Below are positions 38,452-50,030 of a stretch of DNA of 64,000 nt, piece by piece (the stretch's first letter is position 1; each line of letters starts with the position of its first letter). This DNA is from Asparagopsis taxiformis (lineage: Eukaryota; Rhodophyta; Florideophyceae; Bonnemaisoniales; Bonnemaisoniaceae): the NCBI GenBank assembly GCA_030407315.1, contig JALQPE010002416.1:59073-123072 (forward strand), read 5' to 3'. A program made the position numbers and the translations under genes. The notes beneath the pieces are model-generated. The model ran no database searches, had not been told where the DNA came from, and worked only from the letters and a program-made list of their open reading frames with translations.

Positions 38452-40902
38452 TCAGATTTTCGGTTGGCTTAGCAGAACGCCATCCTCTGCATGATTCCCT
38501 GTTCTCCTCTTCTTCGATCCGATAGGTGATCTCAGATCATTATGATACAAAGCATCGGCAATAGAACGAAGTCTTTCATGAGCGAGACGGAAAATCTTGG
38601 TACTAGCTTCCACAACCACACATGAACGGGCTGTCTTCATCGCTGCGATCGCATTAGTAAGTGTTCCTCCGTAAACATCAATAACTGAACCCCTCTCAGG
38701 ACAAAACGTGTTGATTATCTCGGATAACATTCCAATATGTTTCTCTTCTGTTAGAACAGGAGATTTTGTTCCTGGAGTGAGAAGTTTGTCTTTCGAAACG
38801 GGAATTCTGGACATTGCAGCGAATTTCCGTTTCGTTTCTGTTGGGACGAGGTGATATTGGCTTCGAAGGTCTGGCTTGAAACCGTCCTTACGATGTCCGG
38901 GAGCCCTGGCAACAACTGCAAACTCGCACGCGTTTTGTGGGAACATATCTCCGCGATGTGCTTGTACAGTGTTCGTGTCTTTCATGAATACGAAAGGGTA
39001 TTCCGGACCGTCGAAACCGACGTTTCTCAGCTCATGCAGGAATGCTGGAAAGTTTCGGAATGATACAAAACAGAAAAACCAGCCACCTGGCTTCAAGGCT
39101 CTCCTTGCAAACTGGCATAATGCATTGATTTCCTTATCACTTATGAAATTGTTATATGCGGTATTACGAAGGGATTTAGAATTCGGAGTTCCATACGGAG
39201 GGTCGGTAAGAACTAAATCCTGAAGAGGGTACTCATCTGTCCATATTTCCTTGTCGAAGTCCTGCCATTTCATCTGATAGCATGTAATTACCATTTCAAG
39301 AACGTAGTCTTTTCTTTCTGGCTCATTCGTACCAGATGAACCGCGTTTAGAATGAAGGTTGAGGCGGTCTGAGTTGATACTAGGTGAAGCAGAGACATCG
39401 TTCTCTGTTATCATTCGGTCGACTGGAATAGAAGTTTTCGGTCCGGTGATAACCTTTTCAGAAGCGTCAACTTCATCTTGTACAGATTCTTGCGTTATCT
39501 GGCTCATCTTCGGTACCGAGACTATATCCTCATCACATATTTCGGAGCCTAGTTGAGGAACACTATCTTCCTTCGAGACATCTTTTTGTTTCCCTTCTTT
39601 CGCCTCCCTTGTATCTGCATTTTCGTTATCGGCTGCCGTCTTGCCAATTTCCTGACAGAAAGAATCGGGATCTGGGTCTTTTCGATGGCTTTCCCGATAC
39701 TTCTTTTCCTTCATGGGAGCAATTTGAGGGCAAACTTTCCGGTACTGCTTCAAAAGAGCATCCAGAATATTATAATCATTTCCCATGTTCTCCATAACAT
39801 CAGTATCGAACTTTGATGAGCGAAGTAGATTCTGCTTGATTGATTCCATGCCCTTTGGCCATACCTGTCCTTCATGAAGAACCTCGAACTTACGCGCTTC
39901 TTTCATCGCTGCGCATGTGTATTCGTATTGCTGGAGGGTATCTTTGTATGATACTGGTTTGAATTTATTCAATCTGGAGATTCCCCGAAGCCTGTAAAGA
40001 GTATGAACTTGAACTTCTTCAGCATCAGTACCCGAAGCATTCATGAACTTGGTTGCAGATTTCAAAGATGTTATATTCACAAATTTGCGATACACGCGAC
40101 AGTCAACGCTTGTCATTGGGGTATTAGTACCCTTTCTCCGAGTTTTCAATGCCATACTGTTGCTAGAAGGAGGTTCTGCCAAGTCTGGATGCTCCGAATT
40201 CATAATTGTTCCAATCTCTTCGATCACTCGCGCAGGAAGGCGCAATGCCGTCGCAGCAGTCTGTCTGACGGTGTTATCCTTGAGGTGGGAGCAACCATCA
40301 TATGCGGCAGCAACTTGTTTGGCTGTAGGTGGCTTTGAGGTCATGCTCTGCATCCGGTGGGCTTCTTCTTTCATTCCGCTCAGGATATCATAGAACGTGG
40401 TTTCGACATATAATGTTGCATCATGCTTTCGGTTCTGATGTCTGCCTAGTTGTTTCAGAACTTGGATAGAATGACCTCCTTTCAGTATCGTGACAGGCCA
40501 CATAAAAGAGTCCCACCTCTCCGGGTTCTCATCCATTAACTCCTGGATTGCAGTCAGTCTGTGCATACCGTCAACAACTCCGTACCAAACGGAACGGCAT
40601 TCGGACTTCTCTTTCGCCTCACTGTCAGAAAGAAAATCACCCTGAGGACCGCGTATCGTTTTGAAAAAGTCAATAATGTGGCGCTGGAACGACCCGGTCA
40701 ACTCGACTACGATCGCATTGTCGGAGCCCGAAATGAATCCATCAATTCCGTTTGTTTCATCTTGTTCTTGACATTGTGCTGACTTCATGTTTCCAGAAAA
40801 TATCGACTTCAATCGCAACACACCAGAGCGCACCACTTGTCGAACAGCAGTGAGTGGGATGCATGCCCGCGGATCAACACGTGTGTTCGTAGACCCTTCC
40901 AT
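38452..40902 (-). CDS. ParB-like domain fused to DPPY-type DNA methyltransferase
   Basis: 816 residues, uninterrupted. The N-terminal ~25-190 is ParB-like, with VVDGMHRLTAI (D111-R115) matching VIDGLHR in the dioxygenase protein. A helical middle part and an acidic linker (~430-540) follow. The methyltransferase spans ~555-790 with catalytic LTDPPYG (D567-Y570), GGWFFCF, and the SAM loop VIDVYGGT (D742) after it, the beta-class order. It probably methylates an amino group of adenine or cytosine. The ParB part may give sequence or structure targeting (inference). The upstream frame ends in TTTGCAG just before the ATG, so a 5' exon on the - strand (40922-41240) is possible. Confidence 0.75.
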   Translation of the reverse strand: MEGSTNTRVDPRACIPLTAVRQVVRSGVLRLKSIFSGNMKSAQCQEQDETNGIDGFISGSDNAIVVELTGSFQRHIIDFFKTIRGPQGDFLSDSEAKEKSECRSVWYGVVDGMHRLTAIQELMDENPERWDSFMWPVTILKGGHSIQVLKQLGRHQNRKHDATLYVETTFYDILSGMKEEAHRMQSMTSKPPTAKQVAAAYDGCSHLKDNTVRQTAATALRLPARVIEEIGTIMNSEHPDLAEPPSSNSMALKTRRKGTNTPMTSVDCRVYRKFVNITSLKSATKFMNASGTDAEEVQVHTLYRLRGISRLNKFKPVSYKDTLQQYEYTCAAMKEARKFEVLHEGQVWPKGMESIKQNLLRSSKFDTDVMENMGNDYNILDALLKQYRKVCPQIAPMKEKKYRESHRKDPDPDSFCQEIGKTAADNENADTREAKEGKQKDVSKEDSVPQLGSEICDEDIVSVPKMSQITQESVQDEVDASEKVITGPKTSIPVDRMITENDVSASPSINSDRLNLHSKRGSSGTNEPERKDYVLEMVITCYQMKWQDFDKEIWTDEYPLQDLVLTDPPYGTPNSKSLRNTAYNNFISDKEINALCQFARRALKPGGWFFCFVSFRNFPAFLHELRNVGFDGPEYPFVFMKDTNTVQAHRGDMFPQNACEFAVVARAPGHRKDGFKPDLRSQYHLVPTETKRKFAAMSRIPVSKDKLLTPGTKSPVLTEEKHIGMLSEIINTFCPERGSVIDVYGGTLTNAIAAMKTARSCVVVEASTKIFRLAHERLRSIADALYHNDLRSPIGSKKRRTGNHAEDGVLLSQPKI

Positions 40903-41240
40903 ACGTCTGCAAATAAGGCGGTATTAGTGTGCTTCATGGTGGAAGTACCCGGTTCCTCTTCTGGAGGACCTGATTTGGAACTGAGTCTGGACCCACTCCT
41001 CTTGAAGAATCTCGTCATGTCATCCAGTTCTGAAATAATGAAGTGCCGGGTAAGAAATGAAGGGGAAACAGAAGCTATAAAACTCTGTATCAATTTCTCG
41101 CACTTTCGCATGAAGGACTTGAAATGATTGTCATGAACGCCATACTCAAGTATAGTGTACTTCCAATGTGAACAGTCATTTCGGGTTTGGGCCAGTGTAC
41201 TATGCATGGTGAAGCATCTTGGCCATGCAGGGCACGACAC

Positions 41241-42361
41241 GGCTCAAACCGGATTACGACGGCGGTGGTGGCCCTGTTATCGTGGTTACCATTGCTTGGG
41301 AGACAATTGAAGTGGAAAGGAGACGCAAGCACTCTTCCAATGATTACCAGTCAGAAATATCAGTAGCGGGGTATTCTAAAAATTATATTGCGCCGGGCCG
41401 TGTCTATCCAGATGATGGAATGATTTGGCAATCTGATTTGCTATACTGCTCACAACACTTGGCATATTTTTTTCATATTTCCCAGGAATGGCCCATCTCA
41501 CCAAGACTATTTCCTATACAGGAAATGGGCCGTACACATCATCTTTTCGCTGCTAATAGCAGGAATGTCTGAACAGGTTTCGCCACCTTCCCCTCCGATA
41601 CCAATATTACTGAACAGGTCAGAGTATCTTTCACACCGAAAAACCATTCTCATGTCCCCATTGCAATGCCATTTTTCAGTAAACAGCGCAGCTACCAGGT
41701 TTCTTTCATCCCTTACTACATTCCATATCCTTCATTACACCTTAGAGTACATTCCTACCCACTGCAACTTAGACTATAAACAATGCATATTAGAAATAGA
41801 AACTCAGACCGAAAGAAGATTATTATTGCTTGAACGGTGCACAAAGCAGGCCTGCCGAAAAGTAGTACGTCATACTGTTCTCAAACTACAGAGCTTGATT
41901 CGATTTTTGTACGACTAAAATGTTGTTTACAAGGTTCAAGTGCAATAGCATGCACCTTGGTACATATAAATGGTAGAACATTTACATTATGACTCCATTC
42001 AATGAACAGAATATTGTTCTACGAACATGTGGAATAATAACGGGAGCGGATAATGAATCGTTCCCACCAAGAGTATTTGGATTAGAGATCAGACAGATAA
42101 CATGTCTTTCCACAGTCATTGCTGGTTGAACTACGACTGGCACGCTGGAATCCTTCAATTCAAGAGAGTTGCGGGCGTCCAATGAGATTGATGGATTCAA
42201 GGCTCATAATTCAAGAAGTACATCTCGTTCCGAAAAGTACAGAAAGCGCTCATTTGTGACATATTTACATCCTGAGCGCTTATAACTGATTAGAAGCTGG
42301 TTCCCGTTCTGGTATAAAGCAGGACATGTGCTGCAAGTCCCCGACACTTTCGCCCCATACC
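41241..42361. other. Intergenic within the giant element, no gene recognised
   Basis: ORFs of about 70-117 codons occur on both strands but lack motifs. It is A/T rich after 41380. Confidence 0.3.
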
Positions 42362-42374
42362 ACCTCCATCAACA

Positions 42375-43422
42375 ATGACCGAATCATCAGGATCTAAAAT
42401 AGACCGACTGTCTTTCGCGATGAAAGGACAGGTGTCCTCTATCAGGAAGAGAAATCTGAACAGGGCAAAAATCATAGCGAAAAAGTTCGAAGATGGAGAA
42501 TTGCACAAGGTACAATGCTGTTCCGTCGCTGCTTCGAAATTGCAGCCAGCGAAGATCTAGTAAGGGACTCGTTTCGAGTCGTTGAGTATGATCGTACGAG
42601 ACGACAGCGCTACTTAGTATCGTTATATAAGCCGGTGTCGGAGATGTACGCATATCGCGGGAGTGCCGTCTGCTATCAATTCTTAACGCAGGTATTCGGC
42701 TTCTCCCGCGAGATGCAGTGGTCAAACAAAAAACCACTGAAAAAAGCTGCGCAACTGGCGATCGAGAAAAAAAAGGGGGAGAGTGTGAACGTTGTGAGCG
42801 CTGTATGCGACTCCGCTCTCCATCTCCTCACCATCGAGTACGCTTGCCGGCAGACAAAGCGCATCAATCCGCGCCGAAAAATTCGCACATTGACACGTTC
42901 AGTGCACAGAAATCTGATATGGACAAACATCTAGCGACGCAAACACAGCCGCAATCTCCTACGGACAAAAATGAAGTGTCGCGTGCTGAGCAGCAGTTTC
43001 AACCCTCCAAAGCTACTGAAAAGCCCATCGTGCAACAGTCCGAAAATTCGGAGACGCTTTCGATTCACGAAGAAACGGCGCCGCCGAGTCTTCTGAGTGC
43101 TACACAATCGGGAAAGAAGTTATTCCTGGTGGTCAAAGGGGATCAGTGTACGGATGAGGAGCCGTTCTGGGTGGCGAGAACACATAGAATTACGCGCAAG
43201 GGAAACCGTATCGCAAAATTGATGGTTCATTGGTACACCAAAACGGACGCTGACTCCTACCGGAGTAGGTACAAACCGTGCTTTGTGCTCGGCACTCCTA
43301 CACCCTGGATTGACACAATTGCGCTTACTTCGGTGATTACAACGTTTGACTCGCTAGTGGACGGAAAGTTAGATGGTGCAACCTGTGATCGAGTACGAGA
43401 ACAGTTGCCATCGTTTAAATAA
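42375..43422 (+). pseudogene. Internally deleted relative of the DUF7869-type transposase
   Basis: Three frames in order: 42375-42557, 42515-42934 and 42718-43422. The second matches the N-terminal region of the 740-residue protein (RRCFEIAASEDL..., YDRTRRQRYL, VCYQFLTQVFGFSRE). The third ends in the matching C-terminal domain (DQCTDEEPFW, HWYTK, YKPCFVLG, VITTFDSL). The central region with the acidic motifs is absent. It is a decayed or shortened derivative on the strand opposite to the main gene. It could in principle act as a DNA-binding decoy if expressed, but that is speculation. Confidence 0.6.
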
Positions 43423-43499
43423 GTTGGTAAGACCGTTCACATAAATGTATGTCGTTCAGAATCTCTTTAATGCCACTCACTCATTCATAATAATTCATA

Positions 43500-43840
43500 T
43501 TGCAAAGTGCTGTGACGTGCATGCACTGTTGCACTGATTGCTTCACTGCCGCCACACAGACATGCACACTTATTTGTACACCCTTCCGTGCCATCCATGC
43601 ACGCCACAGACTCATGCAAACATATGTGTAAATCCATCCATGCTATGCATGCTCCACGCTCCTATACCCCTGTACAATCATACACGCCGTATTGCAAAGT
43701 GCCGACGACCATACACTGCTCCACTTATTGATTCTCGAACGCCACACACTTATGTGTACAACCATCCGTGTCATACATGCTCCACACTCCTATACCCCTT
43801 TACAGTCATATGCTCCAGGCATGGACTGCTATAAGATCCT
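43500..43840. repeat. Degenerate ~135 bp tandem repeat
   Basis: Related segments containing ATGCTCCAC(A/G)CTCCTATACCCC occur near 43645 and 43780, with related flanks upstream. No gene. Confidence 0.4.
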
Positions 43841-44796
43841 ATTTGCACGTTGAATGTGTGATGCAGTCCATGCATGGACGTATCACATGCTCCGTCGTGT
43901 GCTGATGTCCGCGTCGGCATGCACGCACTGTTGAGCGTGAATTACAATGAGCACCGCCAAGACATCCACGCCATGGCGTCTCGAGTACACACATGTACAC
44001 AATCATTGTGCACATTGTGCACATTATGCTCAAAGTATGCAACCGAAACACTGCCACTTATTGGCGGGAGGTACAACTTGTCACGGAGGGGTGTGCTTGA
44101 AATTTGAGCACAACAGGCCGGTACAAAATTTTGAGTCACAATTTTGAATTGTGACATGTTATCAACTTTGTACCCGCGGCCGGCGGCTTTCTACTGGAAG
44201 CACGCCGGCCATTTAACTGCCAGATGCAAATTTTCTGTAAGCCGTGCATGCATGACCCATCAAGGCCATGAAATTATTCCCTCTCCCTTCCGCCTCGCAC
44301 ATCCTCCCTCTGCAATGTGTTCCCTTCCGCCCTCAACGTCTTCCATGAGTGATAGTCACACATTTCTCAGCTTTTCGCGCGTCGTAAGTGCTCTCTGCGT
44401 CTTCCTTGCATTCTTCCCCGCCTGTTCACCGCAAGTTTCCGTCGCCAACTTGGGCGAAATCAATTCTACTCAAGCGGAAACATTTGTTCTAGCGAATTTT
44501 TTTGGAATGACATCACCAGCAACGACCACAACTAACACCACCAAATTCTACCGCCCATTCGCATGGCTTTCCTCAGCCTTTGTCTGATCAACCGGAGTCA
44601 CGAGAAAAGCGTTCATATCACTCACAGAAACCATTGCGAAAATTGCAACCTTCACCCATTGGCTTGGCAAGCCTACTTCGAAGCGCTTTCGTCATACGTA
44701 CCATACTTCAGATGTCGTAACCAAAGATGTATGCGTAACCAATGTATGCATAGTATGTATACATTCAATCGCCCGCAACTGCAGCGTGTTTAAAAT
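43841..44796. other. Spacer, no gene recognised
   Basis: Contains CATGCATG-rich sequence, a short hairpin GTCACAATT-TTG-AATTGTGAC (44133-44153) and non-conserved ORFs only. Confidence 0.3.
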
Positions 44797-46408
44797 TTGA
44801 ATGCACTTCTCCTTCAACGAAACCGCGAACAAAGCAAACCTCCAGCGCCTATGGGTAGTCGAGCACCACCAACTGTGCGACAAAACCCATGCGTAGATAC
44901 AATAGACCTTTCTTCGCCCAGAGCTCATGATGAACCCGATGAAATTGAGGATTTCACCGGTCCCGACACCCAAGCTGCCAATGCTCGACGAATGAGACAG
45001 CCACCACCGCCGGAAGTTATCGTTTGTGACTCACCTGCGCAACCCCCTAGCCGCTCAACTCATGACCTACCAGCGCTGGTAATTTGCGCAAATTCCTTCG
45101 TCACAACCAGCGGTACATCAAGCAAGAATGTTAGTGTTTCAAATCCTCCAGTCGAAACCGTGATTCTTGATTCAGATGGCCAGCTTTTTGCTGAGATTGA
45201 TGTCGACTCGGTGATAGCGGAACGCACGCGACAGCCTGTAATGCGTCATGACGCATGCGTGCACGCAACTTCCCATCAGAGCACATCACATTTACCTGTT
45301 CGCAATGAACCAGCCTCGAATTTTTCTGCTGCTGCGGTGCAGACACCAGACCAGCGCTCAAGGGGTAGGGGTGCGAATTCTGCAAGTCTAAAGCGTCGCA
45401 TTATTGCACTACATAATTGCCTATATCAGACATCCAGTCTGCTTGCGCTCGATATCGATTCAGAAACTATTGCTGTATGCACCAAATGTCAAGCGGAATG
45501 CCAAGCTCAGACCAAGGAACTAACGGAGAAGTTGCGTGCTGTCGAAAATTACCATTCATCTACGACTCCCGTACCCACCGCTCAGGCCAGGAACCGTGTT
45601 GTCCAAGCCTTTTTGCCCGTGACGCCTGAGACCAATGACGTCCCAGACCTGATGCGAGTAGCGTCGCCCAGACTCTTCGTTACGGAACTTCACGCTCTGA
45701 GCCTAACACATCCAACATTGCTCCTCTTCAAGTGGATCCTCAATATGGTAATCCTTCCGGAAATGTCAACATCATAAACAATTACTTCCCTCCTCCCCGG
45801 CCTACAGGGTATGCACAACCCATCGCAGTTGAGCCACCAAGAACAGAAGCACAGCAGCACAATTTCCCTTTGAATGGCGCTGCGCTAACTCGTGCATAAA
45901 TCGAGAACAGCGCTGACAGTCGTATCAGCGCCCTGAAAATATTACATTAGATGTCGATGCATTGGATCCACGACTGTTCGTACCCGCAGAACCACTACCT
46001 GCCGAAGAAGTTCCTCCGCCCGGAGATGATGAAGAGCTTCCGATGGCGTTTACACCGACTGAGGCGCCACGGCAAGGAATGCTGCGTGAGATACATGGTA
46101 CCCAGGGTGGAGCAGATGCTGTAGACGAACAAGAGATACTAAAATGGCGAGACGGGCCCGAGAAAAAGTTCCCATGGTCCTTCCGGCTAGCAATGGAAAA
46201 CAGCAACTTGTTTGGAAACCCTGGATTCCGTCCTAATCAAAGAGAAGCCATGAACGCAGCATTATCAGGTCGGAATGCTTTCGTCTTTATGCCAACGGGA
46301 GGCGTTAAGTATTTATGCTACTAACTACCAGCAATGTTGGCAGATGGCGTAACAATAGTTGTGTCTCCTTTAGTATCCCTGATTCAAGATCAAGTTGACC
46401 ACCTTTGG
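44797..46408 (+). pseudogene. RecQ-like helicase N-terminal fragment
   Basis: A long low-complexity N-terminal region (44797-45777) shifts frame and continues to 45962-46324. The latter has RecQ motif 0 (FGNPGFRPNQREAMNAALSG) and the Walker A region, where GGGKS has become GGVKY. A stop codon at 46322-46324 follows (a CAA to TAA change fits), and the same frame continues with motif Ia, [13 protein letters not shown]. Homology ends near 46410, so motifs II-VI are absent. The Walker A loss and the stop make it non-functional. It is probably a captured host gene piece carried by the giant transposon. Confidence 0.7.
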
Positions 46409-46975
46409 TCGTGCGATTGCTACAATATCTACCGTCTTGGTAAGGTGCTCGACATCGACAACTATCATTTCGATATATGTGACGCTTGTGTCTACATGGA
46501 GTCCAAGGCTCACCATCAATGTTGGCGTGTAACACTGCATGCAAATTGTCTAGTTTGCAGGGTTGATCTCTTTACGTCGACAGAACCCGTGGTCTACATG
46601 GGGTGCATTCATGCTATGCACAAGGATTGTTTTGAATAATACACAGCTAGCAGTTACCAATTTCCGCTTTGCATGCGTTCGTTACTTGACATGACATCTT
46701 TCTTTGAACAAATTGACGAGCACATTCGCAACGAGCCGATGCCACCAGAACACGACAACAAGCGCTCGATGATTCTTTGCAATGATTGTGGTGAGAAAGG
46801 CGAAGTAAAATATCACTTTGAATATCACAAATGTACAAATGTTGACTGTGGAAGCTACAACACAAATGTTCTATACAGCTTCGATGTTGACTCGGAAGCT
46901 CAAGCTGCTGGTCCTGAGCCTGTTGATCAGGCACCCAGCCAACAATTGGTTGTGGGGTCATCTAACTCGCAGTGA
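46409..46975 (+). pseudogene. RCHY1/Pirh2-like RING ubiquitin-ligase C-terminal fragment
   Basis: It continues in the same frame as the RecQ fragment from 46334 on. It matches the CHY/RING-finger E3 ligase RCHY1: [20 protein letters not shown], then an HH-x-C, a NC-x-VC, LFTS and [14 protein letters not shown]2 pattern, and a C-terminal zinc ribbon (CNDCGEKGEV ... YHKC ... CGSYNT). An in-frame TAA at 46637-46639 interrupts the RING (Gln to stop fits a C to T change). It follows RecQ motif Ia directly, making an in-frame chimera of two unrelated proteins. Confidence 0.7.
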
Positions 46976-47590
46976 TGGATGTCATGTCGTGAAGAATACT
47001 GCCAAAGCTCTGAAGCTCAAGCCAAAAGCAACCTCTGTCACAATAACTTGATCACTCCCTACATGCGCGAACAAATGCTCCGCCTCCAAAATAACGTTTC
47101 CGACCTTCTCAAAATGCGATATGACCGTCTCGACCGCCAAGGAAACATCTTCACTCACCAACAAGCTGCTCAAATCGCCTCTCAACAGCAAGGGTCTTCT
47201 TGGATGTAAGCACTATGCACGAAATTGCAAACTCAAAGCAAAATGCTCCGCCCCTTCAGAGGTGAAGGCAGCAAGTCGCAAAATGCTTACTAACATTTCG
47301 AGAAGGCGGGCTGTCATTGGAAAGCCTCGTTTGAAAACAGATTTTCTGCCGTGGTGGTGGGCATGCGTGAGTTATAAGTATATATTTCGGCGGCTGCATT
47401 GGCACATATCAAACGGAGATGCAATTACGAAACTCAATTTGCGACTTTTAGTGGATCACACAACGGCTTCAGAGGGATGGCTTACTTGGAGTAGTTACGG
47501 AATTTAGCTTGGCAGTCTCTGCTAAAGAAGGTCTAGGGAACAACAAAGAAGCGGAAGGTTTGCAACACATCTTGACAGTTATTTAAGATG
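46976..47590. other. Spacer with a short glutamine-rich ORF fragment
   Basis: Around 47040-47208 an ORF has a helical, Gln-rich stretch (FTHQQAAQIASQQQ) that could be another decayed gene tail. Nothing else is recognised. Confidence 0.3.
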
Positions 47591-47608
47591 CAGCCAAGCT
47601 GAGAAAGT

Positions 47609-48760
47609 ATGAGGGCCTTGAGGAAACTGCAATGCCTACTTTTCTTGTCTCTAGATGAAAAAGACAGGCGCCCATGGCTTAGGCCAATCCCTGCCGTAAA
47701 TTCCCGTATTCCGCCCTCATTCATAGTACCAATGTCCACTGACTCCCTTGACAGTAGTGCTCCAAGTGCGTACTTCAGCTGCCTTGCTGCGACCGCGTCC
47801 GGAAAAGCTGTCTGCGGCGACAGACTTGGGAATATCAACGTGTACGACCCGTCTATTGGGAAAACGATTATTTCATGGACTGCATCGGAAACTGGAGGCA
47901 ACCGCAACAGCAGGGGCGTAGGCGCGCTTGCTACAGTGCAAGATTATGTTATCTCCAGCCATTTTGGGGGAATGGTATTCTTGAGGTCGATCCGATCTGG
48001 AGAGACAGAAGCTCTTCAGAACTCTCGAGATCGATGTGACAATATTACGTCAATATCTGCTTCGGAAAATGGAACAGTGTCAGTGGGATCACAAAAGGGA
48101 TGCCTGTATGTGTTGAGGAAAGTTCTGCAACAGGGATCTTCAGTTCTAAAGTTTGACTTGGAAGGCCATTGTGATGAGGTGACGAGCTTGTACATTTTCC
48201 CGGATGGACGGCGTATTGCAAGCAGTAGTTATGATGGATTTGCGGCGATCTGGCACTGGAGTTCGAATGGGTATCGGCGAATTTCACTGAATGGACACAA
48301 ACCGGATGCGGGACATAAGGGGAATTACATCACCAACTTTGCATCCATTTCGGCAGGAAAGCGGCTTTAGTCCGCATGTCAGGGAGGAGCAATGAGTGCA
48401 TGGGATGAAACGAACGGGGATTGCTTGTGAACACAGCGATGCGGATTTGAATTCAGTCGAAGTTTGTTGTTCCAGGCATATGGAATAGAACATTTTGCAT
48501 CGGAAATGACGAACAGTGTGAAGGGGATGAATATGTTGAAAATTAGATTCCCATACGCTGTGACAAGAGGAAAAGGACCGCGCGAGCTGCAGGTGATAGC
48601 AGCTGAAGGAGAAGAGGATACGCTGACGACGATTACAACTGAGCAGGCCATATCCACTTGGTTGGAGGTGTGGCAACCAGCGAATCAGCACATTTTCGTT
48701 GCCGTCTCGTATTCTGACGGGCATCTTTCCTCGTTTGAGCTTGTAACATCATTGAATTGA
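47609..48760 (+). pseudogene. WD40-repeat protein, broken
   Basis: The 253-codon frame 47609-48370 has at least two WD40-like repeats: GKAVCGDRLGNINVYD and, later, FPDGRRIASSSYDGFAAIWHW, with GHCDEVTSL between blades. A TAG at 48368-48370 interrupts the next blade, which continues in frame as QGGAMSAWDETNGDCL. A further ORF (48464-48760) may be the C-terminus. I cannot name the host protein. It could also be an intron-containing gene, but the stop inside a blade argues for decay. Confidence 0.55.
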
Positions 48761-49317
48761 TCGATAACTTAACTGAAGTGCTTGAAGTATAGCATACGTT
48801 TTAGCTTTTAAAGCTTTAGCAACTGAATACCCTAAGCGCTCTGCCCTAGTCACCATCTAGCTTCTAACTTGCAAAATAATAAACTACAAAGGCTGCGGTT
48901 CGCCCGAACTATCTCCATGATGCACCTTCCTTCTGTACTGCTCACATGAACCATCAATCTTGCTGTTGTTGCTGTGGATACATGGGGAGGGATGAGGATG
49001 GAGGAACAAGCGGTTGAGGTGCAAGGGAATGCGTGGACGGTAACCGAAATGTATCCATCTATGAAATGAGATGCACCAACGTGGTGAGCAAATATGACAA
49101 AAAAAACACGGTACACATATAGTTGTTTTTATAAAATAAATACAGATAATGTTATCAAATACGAACTCTAGTATGGCCAGATTGTTTTGGAAACTACCAA
49201 TACGGTTCTAGCGCAACTTTCAAGGCAGAAGCGAGCAAATTGTCGACAGGCTGTCAGGATTGTAAACGAGCTAAGCTGCGACAGGCTGAAAGACAAGCGA
49301 ATTGGGCTGGGCAGTGA
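48761..49317. other. Spacer, no gene
   Basis: No supportable ORF. Ends at the CACTA-like terminus. Confidence 0.35.
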
Positions 49318-49560
49318 CACTACGGTGTTGAAAAGGGGGCCTCAGACAGTACTGCGAGACAGTGATTTTTACTGTCTGAGACAGTAAAAATCACTATGCG
49401 GCAAATGAAAATTAATGCCACACTTGGAGACAGTGATTTGCACTGTCTGGCAGACAGTACGGAACACTGTCTGCAGACAGTAAAAAACACTGTCTCACAG
49501 TACTGTCTGAGGCAGTGAATGGAGACAGTAAAAATTAATGATTTATTCAATAGTTGGATA
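49318..49560 (+). repeat. Left CACTA terminal repeat and subterminal repeats
   Basis: CACTACGGTGTTGAAAAG is followed by at least ten CAGACAGT/ACTGTCTG motifs in both orientations, some forming short hairpins. Confidence 0.8.
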
Positions 49561-49659
49561 TGATGTAATTTACTGTACTGGGCAGTGTTGGCGGATAGTG
49601 TTTTGTATTGGCCAAGGCAACATGGCCGGATAGTGAAATACGCTGCCTGGGACAATAGA

Positions 49660-50030
49660 TGGAACCAACACGGTGCACTGTCCTGGGCAGTACCTGGAGA
49701 CAGTGATTTTCACTGTCCTGGGCAGTACCTGGAGACAGTACTTTGTGCTGCCCTGGGCAGTACCTGTAGACAGTACTTTGTGCTGCCCTGGGCAGTACCT
49801 GTAGACAGTATTTCGTGCTGCCCTGGGCAGCACCTGTAGACAGTACTTTGTGCTGCCCTGGGCAGCACCTGTAGACAGTACTTTGTGCTGCCCTGGGCAG
49901 CACCTGTAGACAGTACTTTGTGCTGCCCTGGGCAGCACCTGGAGACAGTATTTGTGCTGCCCTGGGCAGCACCTGGAGACAGTATTTCGTGCTGCCCTGG
50001 GCAGCACCTGGAGACAGTAAAAGTAGTGTC
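49660..50030. repeat. ~36 bp minisatellite
   Basis: About ten tandem units containing CCTGGGCAG(C/T)ACCTG(G/T)AGACAG and TTTGTGCTGCC. The repeat appears to have grown from the subterminal GACAGT motif. ORFs across it are repeat translations. Confidence 0.85.
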
